From assembly GCF_002931235.1 (NCBI RefSeq), contig NZ_PSTT01000022.1, positions 1 to 45,402 of the forward strand: a stretch of DNA of 45,402 nucleotides. Reading direction: 5' to 3'. Numbering within the stretch: the stretch's first letter is position 1; every line of letters begins with the position of its first letter. Made by a program: the position numbers and the translations under genes. Origin of the DNA: Subtercola sp. Z020 (GTDB taxonomy: Bacteria; Actinomycetota; Actinomycetes; Actinomycetales; Microbacteriaceae). The notes under the pieces were generated by a model. It was not told where the DNA came from. It ran no database searches and worked only from the letters and a program-made list of their open reading frames with translations. Below, piece after piece: positions 1-9,902 of the stretch.

Positions 1-19
1 GGTGGGTGGTGGATGGGCG

Positions 20-1411
20 CTAGTCCGCCGGCGTGCCCGGCACGGCGGGGGCGGGGGCGTCGGCAGCCGCCGAGGCGTCGGCGGAAGCGTCGGGGGCCGG
101 CGCGTGGGTGCTGTACCAGCGGTTGCGGGGGCGGAGCACGGCGACCGCGAGGAGGGCCGCGAGCACCGACGCCACGAGGATCGCCACCTTGGCGTCGTCG
201 TCGTGCACGGTGCCCTGGCCGAAGCTCAGCTCCGCGACGAGCAGCGAGACGGTGAAGCCGATGCCGCCGAGGAGGGCGACGCCGGTCAGGTCGATCCAGC
301 GGATGCTCGGGTCGAGTTCCGCGCGGGTCGCCCGCGTCGTCAGCCACGTGGTGAGGAGGATGCCGACCGGCTTTCCGAGCACGAGCGCGGCGATGATGCC
401 GATGGTGACCGGGCTCGCCAGGGCGGTGGCGAACCCGTCCAGACCGCCGATGGCCACGCCGGCGGCGAAGAACGCGAACACCGGCACCGCGAACCCGGTC
501 GAGATCGGACGGAAGCGGTGCTCGAAGATCTCCGAGAGCCCGGGTCCGGCATCCGGCCCCCCGCTCGCCTTGCTGCGGATGACCGGCACCGCGAACCCCA
601 GCAGCACCCCGGCGACGGTCGCGTGGATGCCCGAGGCGTGGATGAGCGCCCACACCACGACGGCGATCGGCAGCAGAATCAGCCACGGCGCCGCGGGATG
701 ACGCCCGAAGAAGCGGCGGAAGCGCTGCGCCAGCACGGTGTAGAGGGCGAGCGGGATGAGCGCGAGCAGCAGCGGCACGAACTGGATCTCGCTCGTGTAG
801 ACAACGGCGATGATGGCGATCGCGATGAGGTCATCGACCACGGCGAGGGTCAGCAGGAAGATGCGGAGCGCGCTCGGCAGCCGCGACCCGACGATCGCGA
901 GCACGGCGACGGCGAACGCGATGTCGGTCGCCGTCGGAATGGCCCAGCCGCGGAGGGCCTCGGGGTCGGCGAGGTTGATCGCGGCGTAGACGAGCGCCGG
1001 CACCAGCACTCCGCCGAACGCCGCCGAGACCGGCACGATCGCCTTGCTGAGCTGGCGCAGCTCGCCGGCGACGAATTCCCGCTTCAGTTCGAGGCCGACC
1101 AGGAAGAAGAAGATCGCGAGCAGCCCGTCTGACGCCCACTGGCCGAGGCTGAGGTCGAGGTGCAGTGCCTCGGGTCCGATACGGAAGTCCCGGAGCGCGA
1201 AGTACGCGTCGGCGAACGGCGAGTTCGCCCAGACCACCGCGACGAGCGCGGCGACGACGAGGATGATGCCGCCGACGGTCTCCTTGCGGAGGATCTCGCC
1301 GAGCCTCGACGACTCGACGGAGCGGTCTGCGGCGAACAGCCCGGGTGGCAGTGTCGCCGGCGGAGTGGCGGGCTGCGCGGGCGTGGCGGGGCGGGGGGTG
1401 TCTGACGTCAT
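20..1411 (-). CDS. nhaA: Na+/H+ antiporter NhaA
   Basis: Integral membrane antiporter that exchanges internal Na+ for external protons, for pH and salt homeostasis. The 463-residue product has many hydrophobic segments. It carries the family's paired aspartates (D193-D194 in a VVDDLIA context) and the upstream ATDIAFAV aspartate (about D163), matching the transport-site residues of E. coli NhaA. The C-terminal tail of about 25 residues is Ala/Pro/Asp-rich and low in complexity. The start at 1411 is preferred because GAGAGG lies just upstream on the coding strand; an in-frame start 18 codons earlier would add a polar stretch that is unusual for the family. It is divergent from mazG. Family call is firm; ion specificity is inferred from the family. 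Confidence 0.95.
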   Translation of the reverse strand: MTSDTPRPATPAQPATPPATLPPGLFAADRSVESSRLGEILRKETVGGIILVVAALVAVVWANSPFADAYFALRDFRIGPEALHLDLSLGQWASDGLLAIFFFLVGLELKREFVAGELRQLSKAIVPVSAAFGGVLVPALVYAAINLADPEALRGWAIPTATDIAFAVAVLAIVGSRLPSALRIFLLTLAVVDDLIAIAIIAVVYTSEIQFVPLLLALIPLALYTVLAQRFRRFFGRHPAAPWLILLPIAVVVWALIHASGIHATVAGVLLGFAVPVIRSKASGGPDAGPGLSEIFEHRFRPISTGFAVPVFAFFAAGVAIGGLDGFATALASPVTIGIIAALVLGKPVGILLTTWLTTRATRAELDPSIRWIDLTGVALLGGIGFTVSLLVAELSFGQGTVHDDDAKVAILVASVLAALLAVAVLRPRNRWYSTHAPAPDASADASAAADAPAPAVPGTPAD

Positions 1412-1469
1412 GGCGCCTCTCAGAGGGGTCGGGAAACGAATCGCCGACCAGACTTCCCGGCACACCGGT

Positions 1470-1478
1470 TACAGTCTA
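1470..1478. promoter_or_regulatory. Overlapping -10 hexamers between nhaA and mazG
   Basis: On the plus strand TACAGT (1470-1475) could serve mazG. On the minus strand TAGACT (1473-1478) could serve nhaA. They share bases, so the two divergent promoters could not be occupied together. No good -35 box was recognised on either side, so this rests on hexamer similarity alone. Confidence 0.35.
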
Positions 1479-1549
1479 TCGAAGGTGCGCCGGCGACCGT
1501 CGGGAAAGTGCCGGCCCCACGGCCACCGGCGCCAGACGATGAGGCAGAC

Positions 1550-2341
1550 GTGACAGACGAGACCGCGACATCCACCCCCAGCAAGCTCGACGAGCTGATC
1601 GCCGTCACCGCGAGGCTGCGCGCGCCCGGCGGATGCCCGTGGGACGCCGAGCAGACGCACGCCTCGCTCGTGCAGTACCTGCTCGAGGAGTCGCACGAAC
1701 TCGTCGAGGCGATCGAGACCGGCACGCGCGACGACCTGCTCGAGGAGCTCGGCGACGTGCTCTACCAGGTGCTCTTCCACGCCGACCTCGCCGCGCACAC
1801 GCCGGGGGAGGAGTTCGACATCCAGGATGTCGCGGCGCACATGACCGCGAAGATGGTGGGCCGCCACCCGCACGTGTTCGGTGACGCGACCGCGCACACC
1901 GCTGCCGATGTCGTGGGCATGTGGGACGATCTGAAGGCCACGGAGAAGCCCGGTCGTACGAGCGTGCTCGACGGTATCCCGCAGGGCATGCCGTCGCTGG
2001 CGCTCGCCGACAAGGTGCTCGGCCGGGCGCAGAAGATCGGCCTGCTCGATGCGGATGCGCTGGCGGGCATCCCGGTCGCCGACGAGGGCGAGCTCGGTTC
2101 GCTGCTGCTCGCGATTGTGGCGTCGGCGAAAGCGCAGGGCCTCGACGCAGAGCGCGCCCTGCGGTCGACGCTCCGCGGTCTGCAGGCCGAGATCCGCGAG
2201 GCGGAGGGTGAGAGCCGCGAGGCGGGTCAGGCGGCTCCGGATGCCCGGGGCTCAGCCGCGGCTGACGACCCGTTCGACCCGGCCGCACTCGACGCGGGTG
2301 CATTTGACGCCGGGGTGGTGGGCCGCCCCGCCGCCGACTGA
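1550..2341 (+). CDS. mazG: MazG nucleoside triphosphate pyrophosphohydrolase
   Basis: Cytosolic all-alpha NTP pyrophosphatase that hydrolyses (d)NTPs to monophosphates, a house-cleaning role. The metal-binding MazG signature is clear: EESHE at about 46-50 followed by EELGD at about 65-69, after the typical GGCPWDAEQTH segment. The GTG at 1550 is chosen because GATGAGG lies just upstream; an earlier in-frame GTG at 1508 would add 14 residues. The C-terminal tail after about residue 215 is rich in Ala, Asp and Glu and lacks family motifs. In other actinobacteria mazG lies near eno; here about 5.7 kb of other genes separates them. Length (263 aa) is normal. Confidence 0.93.
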   Translation: MTDETATSTPSKLDELIAVTARLRAPGGCPWDAEQTHASLVQYLLEESHELVEAIETGTRDDLLEELGDVLYQVLFHADLAAHTPGEEFDIQDVAAHMTAKMVGRHPHVFGDATAHTAADVVGMWDDLKATEKPGRTSVLDGIPQGMPSLALADKVLGRAQKIGLLDADALAGIPVADEGELGSLLLAIVASAKAQGLDAERALRSTLRGLQAEIREAEGESREAGQAAPDARGSAAADDPFDPAALDAGAFDAGVVGRPAAD

Positions 2342-2361
2342 CTCGGCCGCGCATCCACCAG

Positions 2362-3672
2362 CTAAGCGCGCTCACCCGGCCGCGCATCCGCCAGCGAAGC
2401 ACTCCCGCCCGGCCGCGCACCCCACCGCGATCGCCCGAGCAGCAGCACCGCGAGCGCGTAGAACACCGCCCCGAGCACGGCGAACGGCAGGTCGAGGAAC
2501 CACTGCATGACGCAGAACGCCGGCACGAACGTCAGCACGGCCCCCAGCGCGACGATCGGGCCCGGGGGTGTCGGCCCCACCTCCCGCGGCTTCTCGAACC
2601 GCCCGACGAGGAACGACAGCCCGAACAGGGCCAGCATCACGATCACGAAGAAGACCGGTCGGCTCCACCACCATGCGGGCCCGGCGGGCACCGGCGACGC
2701 ACCCGGAATCAGTAGCGCCGCGCCCGAGAGCACGATGATCACCGGCAGGTGCCAGAGATAGATAGTCATCAGCCGCGAACCGACGACGAACACGAAGGCG
2801 CGGGCCGCGTGGGTGTTCATCAGCCGGGCGAGCGCCGGCCGCAGCAGGCGCAGGATGCACGCCTGCGCCAGAGCGAGCGCCACCAGCGGCAGGGTCGGCG
2901 GATTGAGGTTCGTCAGCATGTCGTCGCTGTACGGGCCGAACCCGGTCAGGGGGAACAGACTCGCGTACGCGGCCGCGGCGATCAGCGCCAGCTGCCACCA
3001 CGCGCGGCGGCCGAACCAGCCGTCGGCGTACCAGAAGCCGAACTGCTGCACGAGCAGCCACACGAAGAAGAGGTTGGCGAGGCCGACGGCGTCGACTCCG
3101 CTCGCGTACCGCAGGGCATCCACCACGACCGCCCCGGCGAGCAGCACGACGAGCGGTGCCCGCGGTGCCCGCTGGTGCCACGCCGCCATCGTCGGAACGA
3201 GCGCCTGGCAGAGACCGTAGGCGGCGAGGAACCAGAGCGGGGAGCCGGCGCCGACGATCACCGTGTCGAGCAGGCCCGGGTCGATGCCGATGAGGCGCGC
3301 CCCGCCGATCACGACGACGTAGAAGACAAAGAGGGGCAGCGCGGGCTGGGCGAGGCGCAGCATGCGGGTGCGCACGAAGCCGGCCGCCGTGCCGCCGCGG
3401 CGCTGCGAGCTCCGCCAGGCGGTGAGGCTCGCGAACCCGCCGACGACGAAGAAGAGCGGCATGATCTGGCCGATCCAGGTCACGGGCGCGAACCACCACT
3501 GCTGTTCCAGCGGGCGCGAGACCGCGAGCTGCCCGTCGGCCCCGAAGCCGACGCCCACCATCAGCAGGTGGATGATGACGACCAACAGCACGCAGAACAC
3601 GCGGGCGATGTCGAGTGTGAGGTCGCGCTTCGAGAGGTCGATCGACGACGTCGTCGTGCTGGCAGTGCTCAT
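2362..3672 (-). CDS. Membrane acyltransferase, acyltransferase-3 family
   Basis: Polytopic membrane protein of 436 residues that resembles the acyltransferase-3 family, which O-acylates sugars, glycans or lipids. The N-terminal segment has the family pattern: an Asp-Ile-Ala-Arg start to the first membrane helix (about 21-24) and a histidine at about 35 (VVIIHLL). Later segments include an FFVVGGF loop and a C-terminal YLWHLPVII helix. About ten hydrophobic segments are visible. The product and substrate cannot be told from sequence. The start at 3672 lies six bases after a TACAGT -10 hexamer, so the message is probably leaderless. It is divergent from hisS with only 39 bases between starts. 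Confidence 0.85.
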   Translation of the reverse strand: MSTASTTTSSIDLSKRDLTLDIARVFCVLLVVIIHLLMVGVGFGADGQLAVSRPLEQQWWFAPVTWIGQIMPLFFVVGGFASLTAWRSSQRRGGTAAGFVRTRMLRLAQPALPLFVFYVVVIGGARLIGIDPGLLDTVIVGAGSPLWFLAAYGLCQALVPTMAAWHQRAPRAPLVVLLAGAVVVDALRYASGVDAVGLANLFFVWLLVQQFGFWYADGWFGRRAWWQLALIAAAAYASLFPLTGFGPYSDDMLTNLNPPTLPLVALALAQACILRLLRPALARLMNTHAARAFVFVVGSRLMTIYLWHLPVIIVLSGAALLIPGASPVPAGPAWWWSRPVFFVIVMLALFGLSFLVGRFEKPREVGPTPPGPIVALGAVLTFVPAFCVMQWFLDLPFAVLGAVFYALAVLLLGRSRWGARPGGSASLADARPGERA

Positions 3673-3711
3673 GCGAACACTGTAGCGAGCGACGGCTGGC
3701 AGAATTGGGGC
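3673..3711. promoter_or_regulatory. Compact divergent leaderless promoters, acyltransferase / hisS
   Basis: The 39-base gap contains TACAGT on the minus strand (3679-3684), six bases before the acyltransferase ATG. It also contains CAGAAT on the plus strand (3700-3705), six bases before the hisS ATG. Both distances put the transcription start at the start codon. Neither gene has a Shine-Dalgarno sequence here. Each promoter's -35 region would overlap the other's -10 box. Confidence 0.55.
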
Positions 3712-4986
3712 ATGGCCCAACCAGTGACTCCGCCCCGCGGGATGCGCGACTTCCTTCCCGCAGAGAAGGCGACGCGCGAGCGTGCGCTCGGCATCATCCG
3801 CCGCTCGTACACGGCGCACGGCTTCGACGAGATCGAGACGCCCGTGATGGAGGACATCGAGCGCCTGCACTCGGGGCTCGGCGGCGACAACGAGAAACTG
3901 AGCTTCAGCGTGCTGAAGCGTGCGCTGGGCGAGAGCGACCTCGAGCTTGCTGCGGCCGCCGGCGACGCCCAGCAGCTCGCCGACCTGGGGCTGCGCTTCG
4001 ATCTCACCGTGCCGCTCGCCCGGTTCTACGCCAGCCACCGCGGTGAGCTGCCGAGTGTGTTCCGCGCCATCCAGATCGCCCCGGTGTGGCGAGCCGAGCG
4101 CCCGCAGAAGGGCCGCTACCGCCAGTTCGTGCAGTGCGACATCGACATCATCGGTGAGCCGAGCCAGCTCGCCGAGGCCGAGATCATCACCGCCACGCTC
4201 GCCACGCTCGACGAGCTCGGCCTGAGCGGCTGCACCATCCGCATCAACGACCGTCGGCTGCTCACGGCGATGCTCGACCTGTTCGGGTTCGCCGAGGCCG
4301 AGCACCCGCAGGTTCTGATCACGGTCGACAAGCTCGACAAGGTGGGCACAGGGGGAGTGGTCGCCGAACTGCGCGAGCGCGGCGCGACGCCGGCTGCCGT
4401 CGACGCGCTCGACGCGTTCTTCAACCGGGTGACGACGATGGAGTTCAACCCGTTCGGCGTGCGCGCGATCACCAAGGCCCTGCCGGCGGGCATCGACGAG
4501 GCGCTCATCGCCGAGTTGGCGGCCCTCGCCGAGGTCGTCGACCCGGCCCGGCTCGAATTCGACGCGTTCCTCGTGCGCGGCATGGGCTACTACACCGGCA
4601 CCATCTTCGAGATCGCGCACCCCGACTTCTCGTTCTCGCTCGGTGGCGGCGGTCGGTACGACGGCATGATCGGCCGTTTTCTGGGCACGGATGTCGCGGC
4701 CTGCGGCTTCTCGATCGGCTTCGAGCGCATCGTCGACCTCTTGCAGTCCGAGGTCGTGGGGGCTCCGGATTCCCTGCTGCTGCTGCACGATGCGTCTGCC
4801 ACCCCCGCCCAGCTCGTCGGGCTGAAGACGCAGCTCGTCAACTCGGGCACTCGGGTGCGGCTGGAGCGTCGCACGAAGAACACCAGGGCGCAGCTCGACC
4901 GCGCCGCGGCCGCCGGCTTCACCTCGTTCGCGTTCGTCGGCCCCGACACCCACGCCGACTCCGACCTCGACGTGAAGTCGATCTGA
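3712..4986 (+). CDS. hisS: Histidyl-tRNA synthetase
   Basis: Class II aminoacyl-tRNA synthetase that charges tRNA-His. The 424-residue protein has the N-terminal PRGMRDFLP motif, the FDLTVPLARF strand (about 96-105), motif 2 with RAERPQKGRYRQF (about 127-139), the histidine-specific RGMGYYTGTIFEI segment, and motif 3 (GFSIGFERI). The C-terminal region is the usual anticodon-binding domain. The start at 3712 is fixed by the conserved N terminus and a -10 hexamer six bases upstream, suggesting a leaderless transcript. It is convergent with the small membrane protein gene that ends 18 bases further on. Nothing unusual in the catalytic core. Confidence 0.97.
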   Translation: MAQPVTPPRGMRDFLPAEKATRERALGIIRRSYTAHGFDEIETPVMEDIERLHSGLGGDNEKLSFSVLKRALGESDLELAAAAGDAQQLADLGLRFDLTVPLARFYASHRGELPSVFRAIQIAPVWRAERPQKGRYRQFVQCDIDIIGEPSQLAEAEIITATLATLDELGLSGCTIRINDRRLLTAMLDLFGFAEAEHPQVLITVDKLDKVGTGGVVAELRERGATPAAVDALDAFFNRVTTMEFNPFGVRAITKALPAGIDEALIAELAALAEVVDPARLEFDAFLVRGMGYYTGTIFEIAHPDFSFSLGGGGRYDGMIGRFLGTDVAACGFSIGFERIVDLLQSEVVGAPDSLLLLHDASATPAQLVGLKTQLVNSGTRVRLERRTKNTRAQLDRAAAAGFTSFAFVGPDTHADSDLDVKSI

Positions 4987-5004
4987 CCGGCCCCTCTGGG
5001 ACGG

Positions 5005-5415
5005 CTAGCGTCTGTCGTGCTTGGCGTTCCGCTCTGCTGCGAGCAGTGAAGCTGCATCAGCCCCGCGAGTACGGTCACGAAGCTGTCCCCAGAGAAGAGA
5101 GAAGTGCTTTGGATCGGCCGGATCGATGGACGCTGGGAGATCCATGCCGGGAACCGGCCAGACCGATACGAAAATCATCTCGCTGTACTGGGCGGCGGTG
5201 GCCGGGATCCCTGGTGCCTCCAGAACTACGTCCATGACGCAGAGGCCGGATATGTGGTTACCGGATGGTCGACCCGGGCGATGGACGGCGACAACGTGCG
5301 CAGTGCCTTCGAGACCGTTCTGAACGGGCTTGGGGAACGAGTGGCGGCGGAGGAAGGTGCGAAGTCCGACAATGAGAATTATCAGGGCAAGGACGATGTA
5401 GACGTAGGTGGGCAT
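5005..5415 (-). CDS. Small membrane-anchored protein of unknown function (paralogue B)
   Basis: 136-residue protein that I do not recognise. Residues about 4-21 form one hydrophobic helix, followed by a basic stretch (RTFLRRH) and a soluble domain, so a membrane-anchored protein with a cytosolic domain is likely. The soluble part shares a clear pattern with the product of the gene just upstream: G-T-x-H-V/I-V, a DVVLEAPGIPA-like block, MI-x-V-x-x-W-P-x-P-G, and DP-x-x-P followed by LLWG. The two genes are therefore ancient tandem duplicates. They are 33 bases apart and probably cotranscribed from the promoter before 6174. This copy lacks the longer C-terminal part of its partner. Confidence 0.75.
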   Translation of the reverse strand: MPTYVYIVLALIILIVGLRTFLRRHSFPKPVQNGLEGTAHVVAVHRPGRPSGNHISGLCVMDVVLEAPGIPATAAQYSEMIFVSVWPVPGMDLPASIDPADPKHFSLLWGQLRDRTRGADAASLLAAERNAKHDRR

Positions 5416-5448
5416 TATTTGCTTTCTTGTGCTGTGGAGCGAGTCTGT

Positions 5449-6174
5449 TCAGCGGAACAGGTAGCCGAGGTTCGCCACGATGTCGCGCATGTGCTGCTGC
5501 TTCGCCGGGGGGAGAGCGACAAAGTCGGGACTGTTCACGAGGTTGGCCGCGTTGTCCCACACGCTGCGAACCGTCTTCTCGAGGGAGGGGTCGAGCTCGT
5601 CGAGGGATCCGACACGTCTTCTGGCGCCGTCGGCGCCGACGATGCTGGCGCCTGACGCGTCGACCCGTAGTTTCAGCTCGGATTCTCCGGAGCCCCGATC
5701 ACCTGTCGACGGGCGGGTCGAGGGAGTCGATCGGCCCGGACTTGTGCCGTGCGAGGCTCGCAGTTCTGCTGCAAGCTGTTGTGCGCGGGCATCGCCGATC
5801 GCCACCGGGTCGGGTAGTTCGCCCCACAGGATGACGCAGCGGTTCGGATTGCGCGGGTCGACCGACACGGGGACTATGTCGCCCGGTCGCGGCCAGCGAG
5901 GCACCATGATCATTCTCTTGTACTTGATCGCCACCGCGGGCACACCGGGGGCTTCGATCACGAGATCGAGGGTGACGAGACCCTGGGTCGATGATCCGCG
6001 TCGGCCATAAGTGCTGACCGAAACGATGTGCCCGGTGCCATCGACTCCGTCGCGCAGTCGTTTCGGGCGGGCGCGATGACGGGCAAGGGCATGGGCGACG
6101 AAGAAGATCGCCAGGAAACTGGCGGGCAGCGTGATGTAGAGCGGCAGCGAGGCGAGAAAAGAGGGCAGGCTCAT
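5449..6174 (-). CDS. Membrane-anchored protein of unknown function (paralogue A)
   Basis: 241-residue protein of unknown function. A hydrophobic segment at about 8-28 is followed by a basic cluster (ARHRARPKR). Then comes the same domain as in its neighbour, containing LDLVIEAPGVPA, MIMVPRWPRPGDIVP, and VDPRNPN followed by ILWGELP. A Ser/Thr/Arg-rich linker (about 140-165) leads to a C-terminal domain absent from the neighbour, with LDELDPSLEKTVRSV and a predicted helical end. The start at 6174 is preferred over one 20 codons upstream because TATACT lies six bases before it. An immunity or envelope role is possible but not supported by anything I see. Confidence 0.75.
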   Translation of the reverse strand: MSLPSFLASLPLYITLPASFLAIFFVAHALARHRARPKRLRDGVDGTGHIVSVSTYGRRGSSTQGLVTLDLVIEAPGVPAVAIKYKRMIMVPRWPRPGDIVPVSVDPRNPNRCVILWGELPDPVAIGDARAQQLAAELRASHGTSPGRSTPSTRPSTGDRGSGESELKLRVDASGASIVGADGARRRVGSLDELDPSLEKTVRSVWDNAANLVNSPDFVALPPAKQQHMRDIVANLGYLFR

Positions 6175-6180
6175 CCCCGC

Positions 6181-6186
6181 AGTATA
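6181..6186 (-). promoter_or_regulatory. -10 hexamer of the paralogue operon
   Basis: TATACT on the minus strand is separated from the ATG at 6174 by six bases (GCGGGG), so transcription should begin at or next to the start codon. It supports the shorter start and a leaderless message. Confidence 0.5.
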
Positions 6187-6250
6187 GTCGAGCAAACCTC
6201 GCATTCCGAGGTGGCGTGCCGCGGGGTTCGCCACGGGCGAAAGTGAGCGT

Positions 6251-6279
6251 TTGGGGTATGCATAGTTCGGCTATACAAT
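6251..6279 (+). promoter_or_regulatory. Promoter and palindromic operator of the marR-MFS operon
   Basis: TTGGGG (6251-6256) and TACAAT (6274-6279) are 17 bases apart, a good housekeeping-type promoter. The inverted repeat ATAG-N5-CTAT (6262-6274, with outer matches giving TGCATAGTTCGGCTATACA) lies between the two boxes, where a bound MarR dimer would block polymerase. The GTG start at 6287 is only seven bases after the -10 box. Autoregulation by the adjacent MarR protein is inferred from the arrangement. Confidence 0.6.
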
Positions 6280-6286
6280 AAATCAA

Positions 6287-6724
6287 GTGAACAGCGAACT
6301 TTCAACACTTCTCGGTGATCTCGTCTCGGTCACCCACCGTCTCACCCGTCTCGCGGCCCAGGCCACGGGAGAATCCACGTCGCCGGCCGCCTGGCGAACC
6401 CTCAGCGTTCTGACCTCCGCCGGCCCCATGCGCATCGGCGAACTCGCCAACGCGAGCCGCGTCAGCCAGCCGACGATGACCAAGATCGTCGCCAACCTCA
6501 ACGAGCTCGAGTGGATCAAGCGCATCGCCGACTCCTCCGACGCCCGCGCGTGGCAGATCGCGATCGCACCGAAGGGCCAGAACGCGCTGAACGACTGGCG
6601 CTACCGCCTCGGCGCGGCCCTCGAACCCCTCTTCTCCGACCTCACGCACCGCGAACTCGAGGTGCTCGCCGAGGCGACCGACCTGATCGGCGACCGCATC
6701 GACGTGCAGGAGCTGGCGGCGTAG
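6287..6724 (+). CDS. MarR-family transcriptional regulator
   Basis: 145-residue winged-helix DNA-binding protein, normal MarR length. The helix-turn-helix spans about 48-72 (MRIGELANASRVSQPTMTKIV), followed by a wing (IADSSDARAW) and C-terminal dimerisation helices. It most likely represses itself and the exporter gene that follows after one base, releasing DNA when a phenolic or drug-like ligand binds; the ligand is unknown. The palindrome within its promoter fits this. The GTG start is used because no Shine-Dalgarno is present and the -10 box is seven bases upstream, as expected for a leaderless message. Confidence 0.88.
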   Translation: MNSELSTLLGDLVSVTHRLTRLAAQATGESTSPAAWRTLSVLTSAGPMRIGELANASRVSQPTMTKIVANLNELEWIKRIADSSDARAWQIAIAPKGQNALNDWRYRLGAALEPLFSDLTHRELEVLAEATDLIGDRIDVQELAA

Positions 6725-6725
6725 C

Positions 6726-8006
6726 GTGACGACGACGAAGAACCCGCACGCCCAGACCCCCGCAACAGCCGGCCACGGCCACGGCGGCGGCGGGGCATCC
6801 ATTCTGCACCAGCCGAAGGCCGTCTGGGCGGTCGCCTTCGCGAGCGTCATCGCCTTCATGGGGATCGGCCTCGTCGACCCCATTCTGCCCGCGATCGCCG
6901 AGGCGCTGCAGGCCAGCCCGACGCAGACCTCCCTGCTCTTCACGAGCTACCTGGTGATCACCGGCCTCGCCATGCTCATCACCAGCTTCGTGTCGAGCCG
7001 CATCGGCGCCAAGAAGACCCTGCTGATCGGGCTCGCCCTCATCGTGGTGTTCGCGGCGCTCGCCGGCGCATCCGGCAGCGTCGAAGCCGTCATCGGCTTC
7101 CGTGGCGGCTGGGGCCTCGGCAACGCCTTCTTCATCTCGACAGCGCTCGCGACGATCGTCGGCGCGGCGAGCGGGGGAGCGTCGAGCGCGATCGTGCTCT
7201 ACGAGGCCGCGCTCGGTCTCGGCATCGCGATCGGTCCGCTGCTCGGCGGGCTGCTCGGCTCGATCAGCTGGCGCGGCCCGTTCTTCGGAACCGCCGTGCT
7301 CATGGCGATCGGCTTCATCGCGATCGCGGTGCTGCTGAAGAAAGACGAGAAAGCCGACCGAACGCCGACCCGGCTGAGCGCGCCGCTGCGGGCGCTCGGC
7401 AACCCGAGCATCCGTCTGCTCGCCTTCACCGCCCTCTTCTACAACATGGGCTTCTTCACGCTGCTGGCCTACACGCCCTTCCCGCTCGGGCTCGACGCCA
7501 TCGGCCTCGGCCTGACGTTCTTCGGCTGGGGGATGGGCGTCGCGATCACCTCGGTGTTCGTGGCACCCCTGCTGACGGCGCGCATGCGGCGCACCTCTGC
7601 CCTCATCGGCGCGCTCGTGCTGCTGGCGATCGACCTCGTCGCAGGGGGCCTGCTGATCGGTTCGACCGTCGGGCTGATCGTCTGCATCGTCGTCGGCGGC
7701 CTCATGCTCGGCGTGGTGAACACGGTTCTCACCGAGAGCGTGATGATGGCGAGCGACTTGCCGCGCACGGTCGCATCGTCGGCCTACTCCGCCGTTCGGT
7801 TCCTCGGCGGTGCCGTGGCGCCGCCCGCTGCTGCGGCCCTTGCCGTCGCCGTGAGCCCCGGGTTCCCGATGTACGCCGCCGCAGGGTCGGTGGTCGTCGC
7901 CGCGCTGTTCGTGGTGATCGGGCGGAAGACGCTCCGGCGCGTCGATGACAACGGCGAGGAATCCACGCTGGTCGAAGCGCAGGCACTCAGCGTCGGCGAG
8001 GAGTAG
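6726..8006 (+). CDS. MFS efflux transporter
   Basis: 426-residue major facilitator protein with about twelve hydrophobic segments. An early ILPAIAEALQASPTQTSLLFTSY region and a loop with SRIGAKK after the second helix match the family's motif A position. It resembles drug:proton antiporters of the 12-helix type (EmrD/Bcr or YdhP-like). The cytosolic N terminus is His/Gly-rich (HGHGGGG at about 17-23), which is unusual and might bind metal, though that is speculation. It begins one base after the marR stop codon, so the two genes are one operon and the regulator probably controls export. Substrate unknown. Confidence 0.88.
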   Translation: MTTTKNPHAQTPATAGHGHGGGGASILHQPKAVWAVAFASVIAFMGIGLVDPILPAIAEALQASPTQTSLLFTSYLVITGLAMLITSFVSSRIGAKKTLLIGLALIVVFAALAGASGSVEAVIGFRGGWGLGNAFFISTALATIVGAASGGASSAIVLYEAALGLGIAIGPLLGGLLGSISWRGPFFGTAVLMAIGFIAIAVLLKKDEKADRTPTRLSAPLRALGNPSIRLLAFTALFYNMGFFTLLAYTPFPLGLDAIGLGLTFFGWGMGVAITSVFVAPLLTARMRRTSALIGALVLLAIDLVAGGLLIGSTVGLIVCIVVGGLMLGVVNTVLTESVMMASDLPRTVASSAYSAVRFLGGAVAPPAAAALAVAVSPGFPMYAAAGSVVVAALFVVIGRKTLRRVDDNGEESTLVEAQALSVGEE

Positions 8007-8017
8007 GGCCCCGTCGG

Positions 8018-8055
8018 TAGACTGTGGCACCGGATGATCGTTCCGAACGTCATCC
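8018..8055 (+). promoter_or_regulatory. Probable eno promoter -10 and 5' leader hairpin
   Basis: TAGACT (8018-8023) is the same hexamer seen before nhaA and would start transcription near 8030. Directly after that, GGATGA(T)CGTT (8032-8042) pairs with AACGTCATCC (8046-8055) around a short loop with one bulged T. The hairpin would form the very 5' end of the enolase mRNA and could protect it from decay. No -35 box was recognised, because that region lies in the end of the upstream gene. Confidence 0.4.
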
Positions 8056-8070
8056 GTCACACCAACTTGA

Positions 8071-9363
<1,293 letters not shown>

Positions 9364-9395
9364 GGGCGCGTTCCATCCAGCAGGTGAGGAATTCC

Positions 9396-9902
9396 ATGAG
9401 ATCGACGGTCGGCAGGGCTCCGCGCTCGGCCGGCCGTCGGCCCGTGGGCGTGTCGGGTGCGGCCGCGGCGCCGTCGAACTGGCTCCGCAGCATCCGGTTC
9501 TCGGGCTTCACCGTGCTGATGTTCGTCGTGCTCGTGCTCTTCGTGGTGATCGTCGCGCCCGGCGCCCGCATCTTCATCGAGCAGCGCCAGCAGATCGCCG
9601 ACCTGCAGCAGAACCTGTCGGCGGCCGAGGCCCAGAACTCGGCGCTCACCGCCGAGGTCGCCCGCTGGAGCGACCCGGCCTACATCCGCGCCGAAGCCCG
9701 CGACCGGCTCTACTACGTCATGCCGGGCGAGACCAGCTTCCTGCTCCTCGACGACACCGGCAGCCAGACCGCGCCCGCGGCCGCACCGGTGAGCACCGGC
9801 ATCCAGAACACGCCTTCTGACTGGATCGGAGCGCTTCTCTCCTCGGGAATGACGGCCGGGCTCAGCACCCAGACACCAGACCAGCTCGGAATCGCGAAAT
9901 GA
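9396..9902 (+). CDS. FtsB/DivIC-family septum formation protein
   Basis: 168-residue bitopic membrane protein of the cell-division complex. A basic Ala/Arg/Pro-rich cytosolic N terminus (1-35) is followed by one membrane helix (about 36-54) and a coiled coil (about 62-91, QQIADLQQNLSAAEAQNSAL). The signature WSDPAYIRAEARDRLYYVMPGE comes next, typical of FtsB/DivIC proteins that link FtsL and FtsQ at the septum. The ATG at 9396 is chosen because GAGGA lies seven bases before it; a GTG at 9384 overlaps that ribosome site. Its stop overlaps the next start (ATGA). Confidence 0.9.
   Translation: MRSTVGRAPRSAGRRPVGVSGAAAAPSNWLRSIRFSGFTVLMFVVLVLFVVIVAPGARIFIEQRQQIADLQQNLSAAEAQNSALTAEVARWSDPAYIRAEARDRLYYVMPGETSFLLLDDTGSQTAPAAAPVSTGIQNTPSDWIGALLSSGMTAGLSTQTPDQLGIAK

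Noticed and set aside
2-1132. Long plus-strand reading frame of 376 codons opposite nhaA
   Set aside because: Arg/Glu/Asp/Gly-rich antisense product with no domain; it overlaps a certain antiporter gene and is the usual GC-rich shadow.
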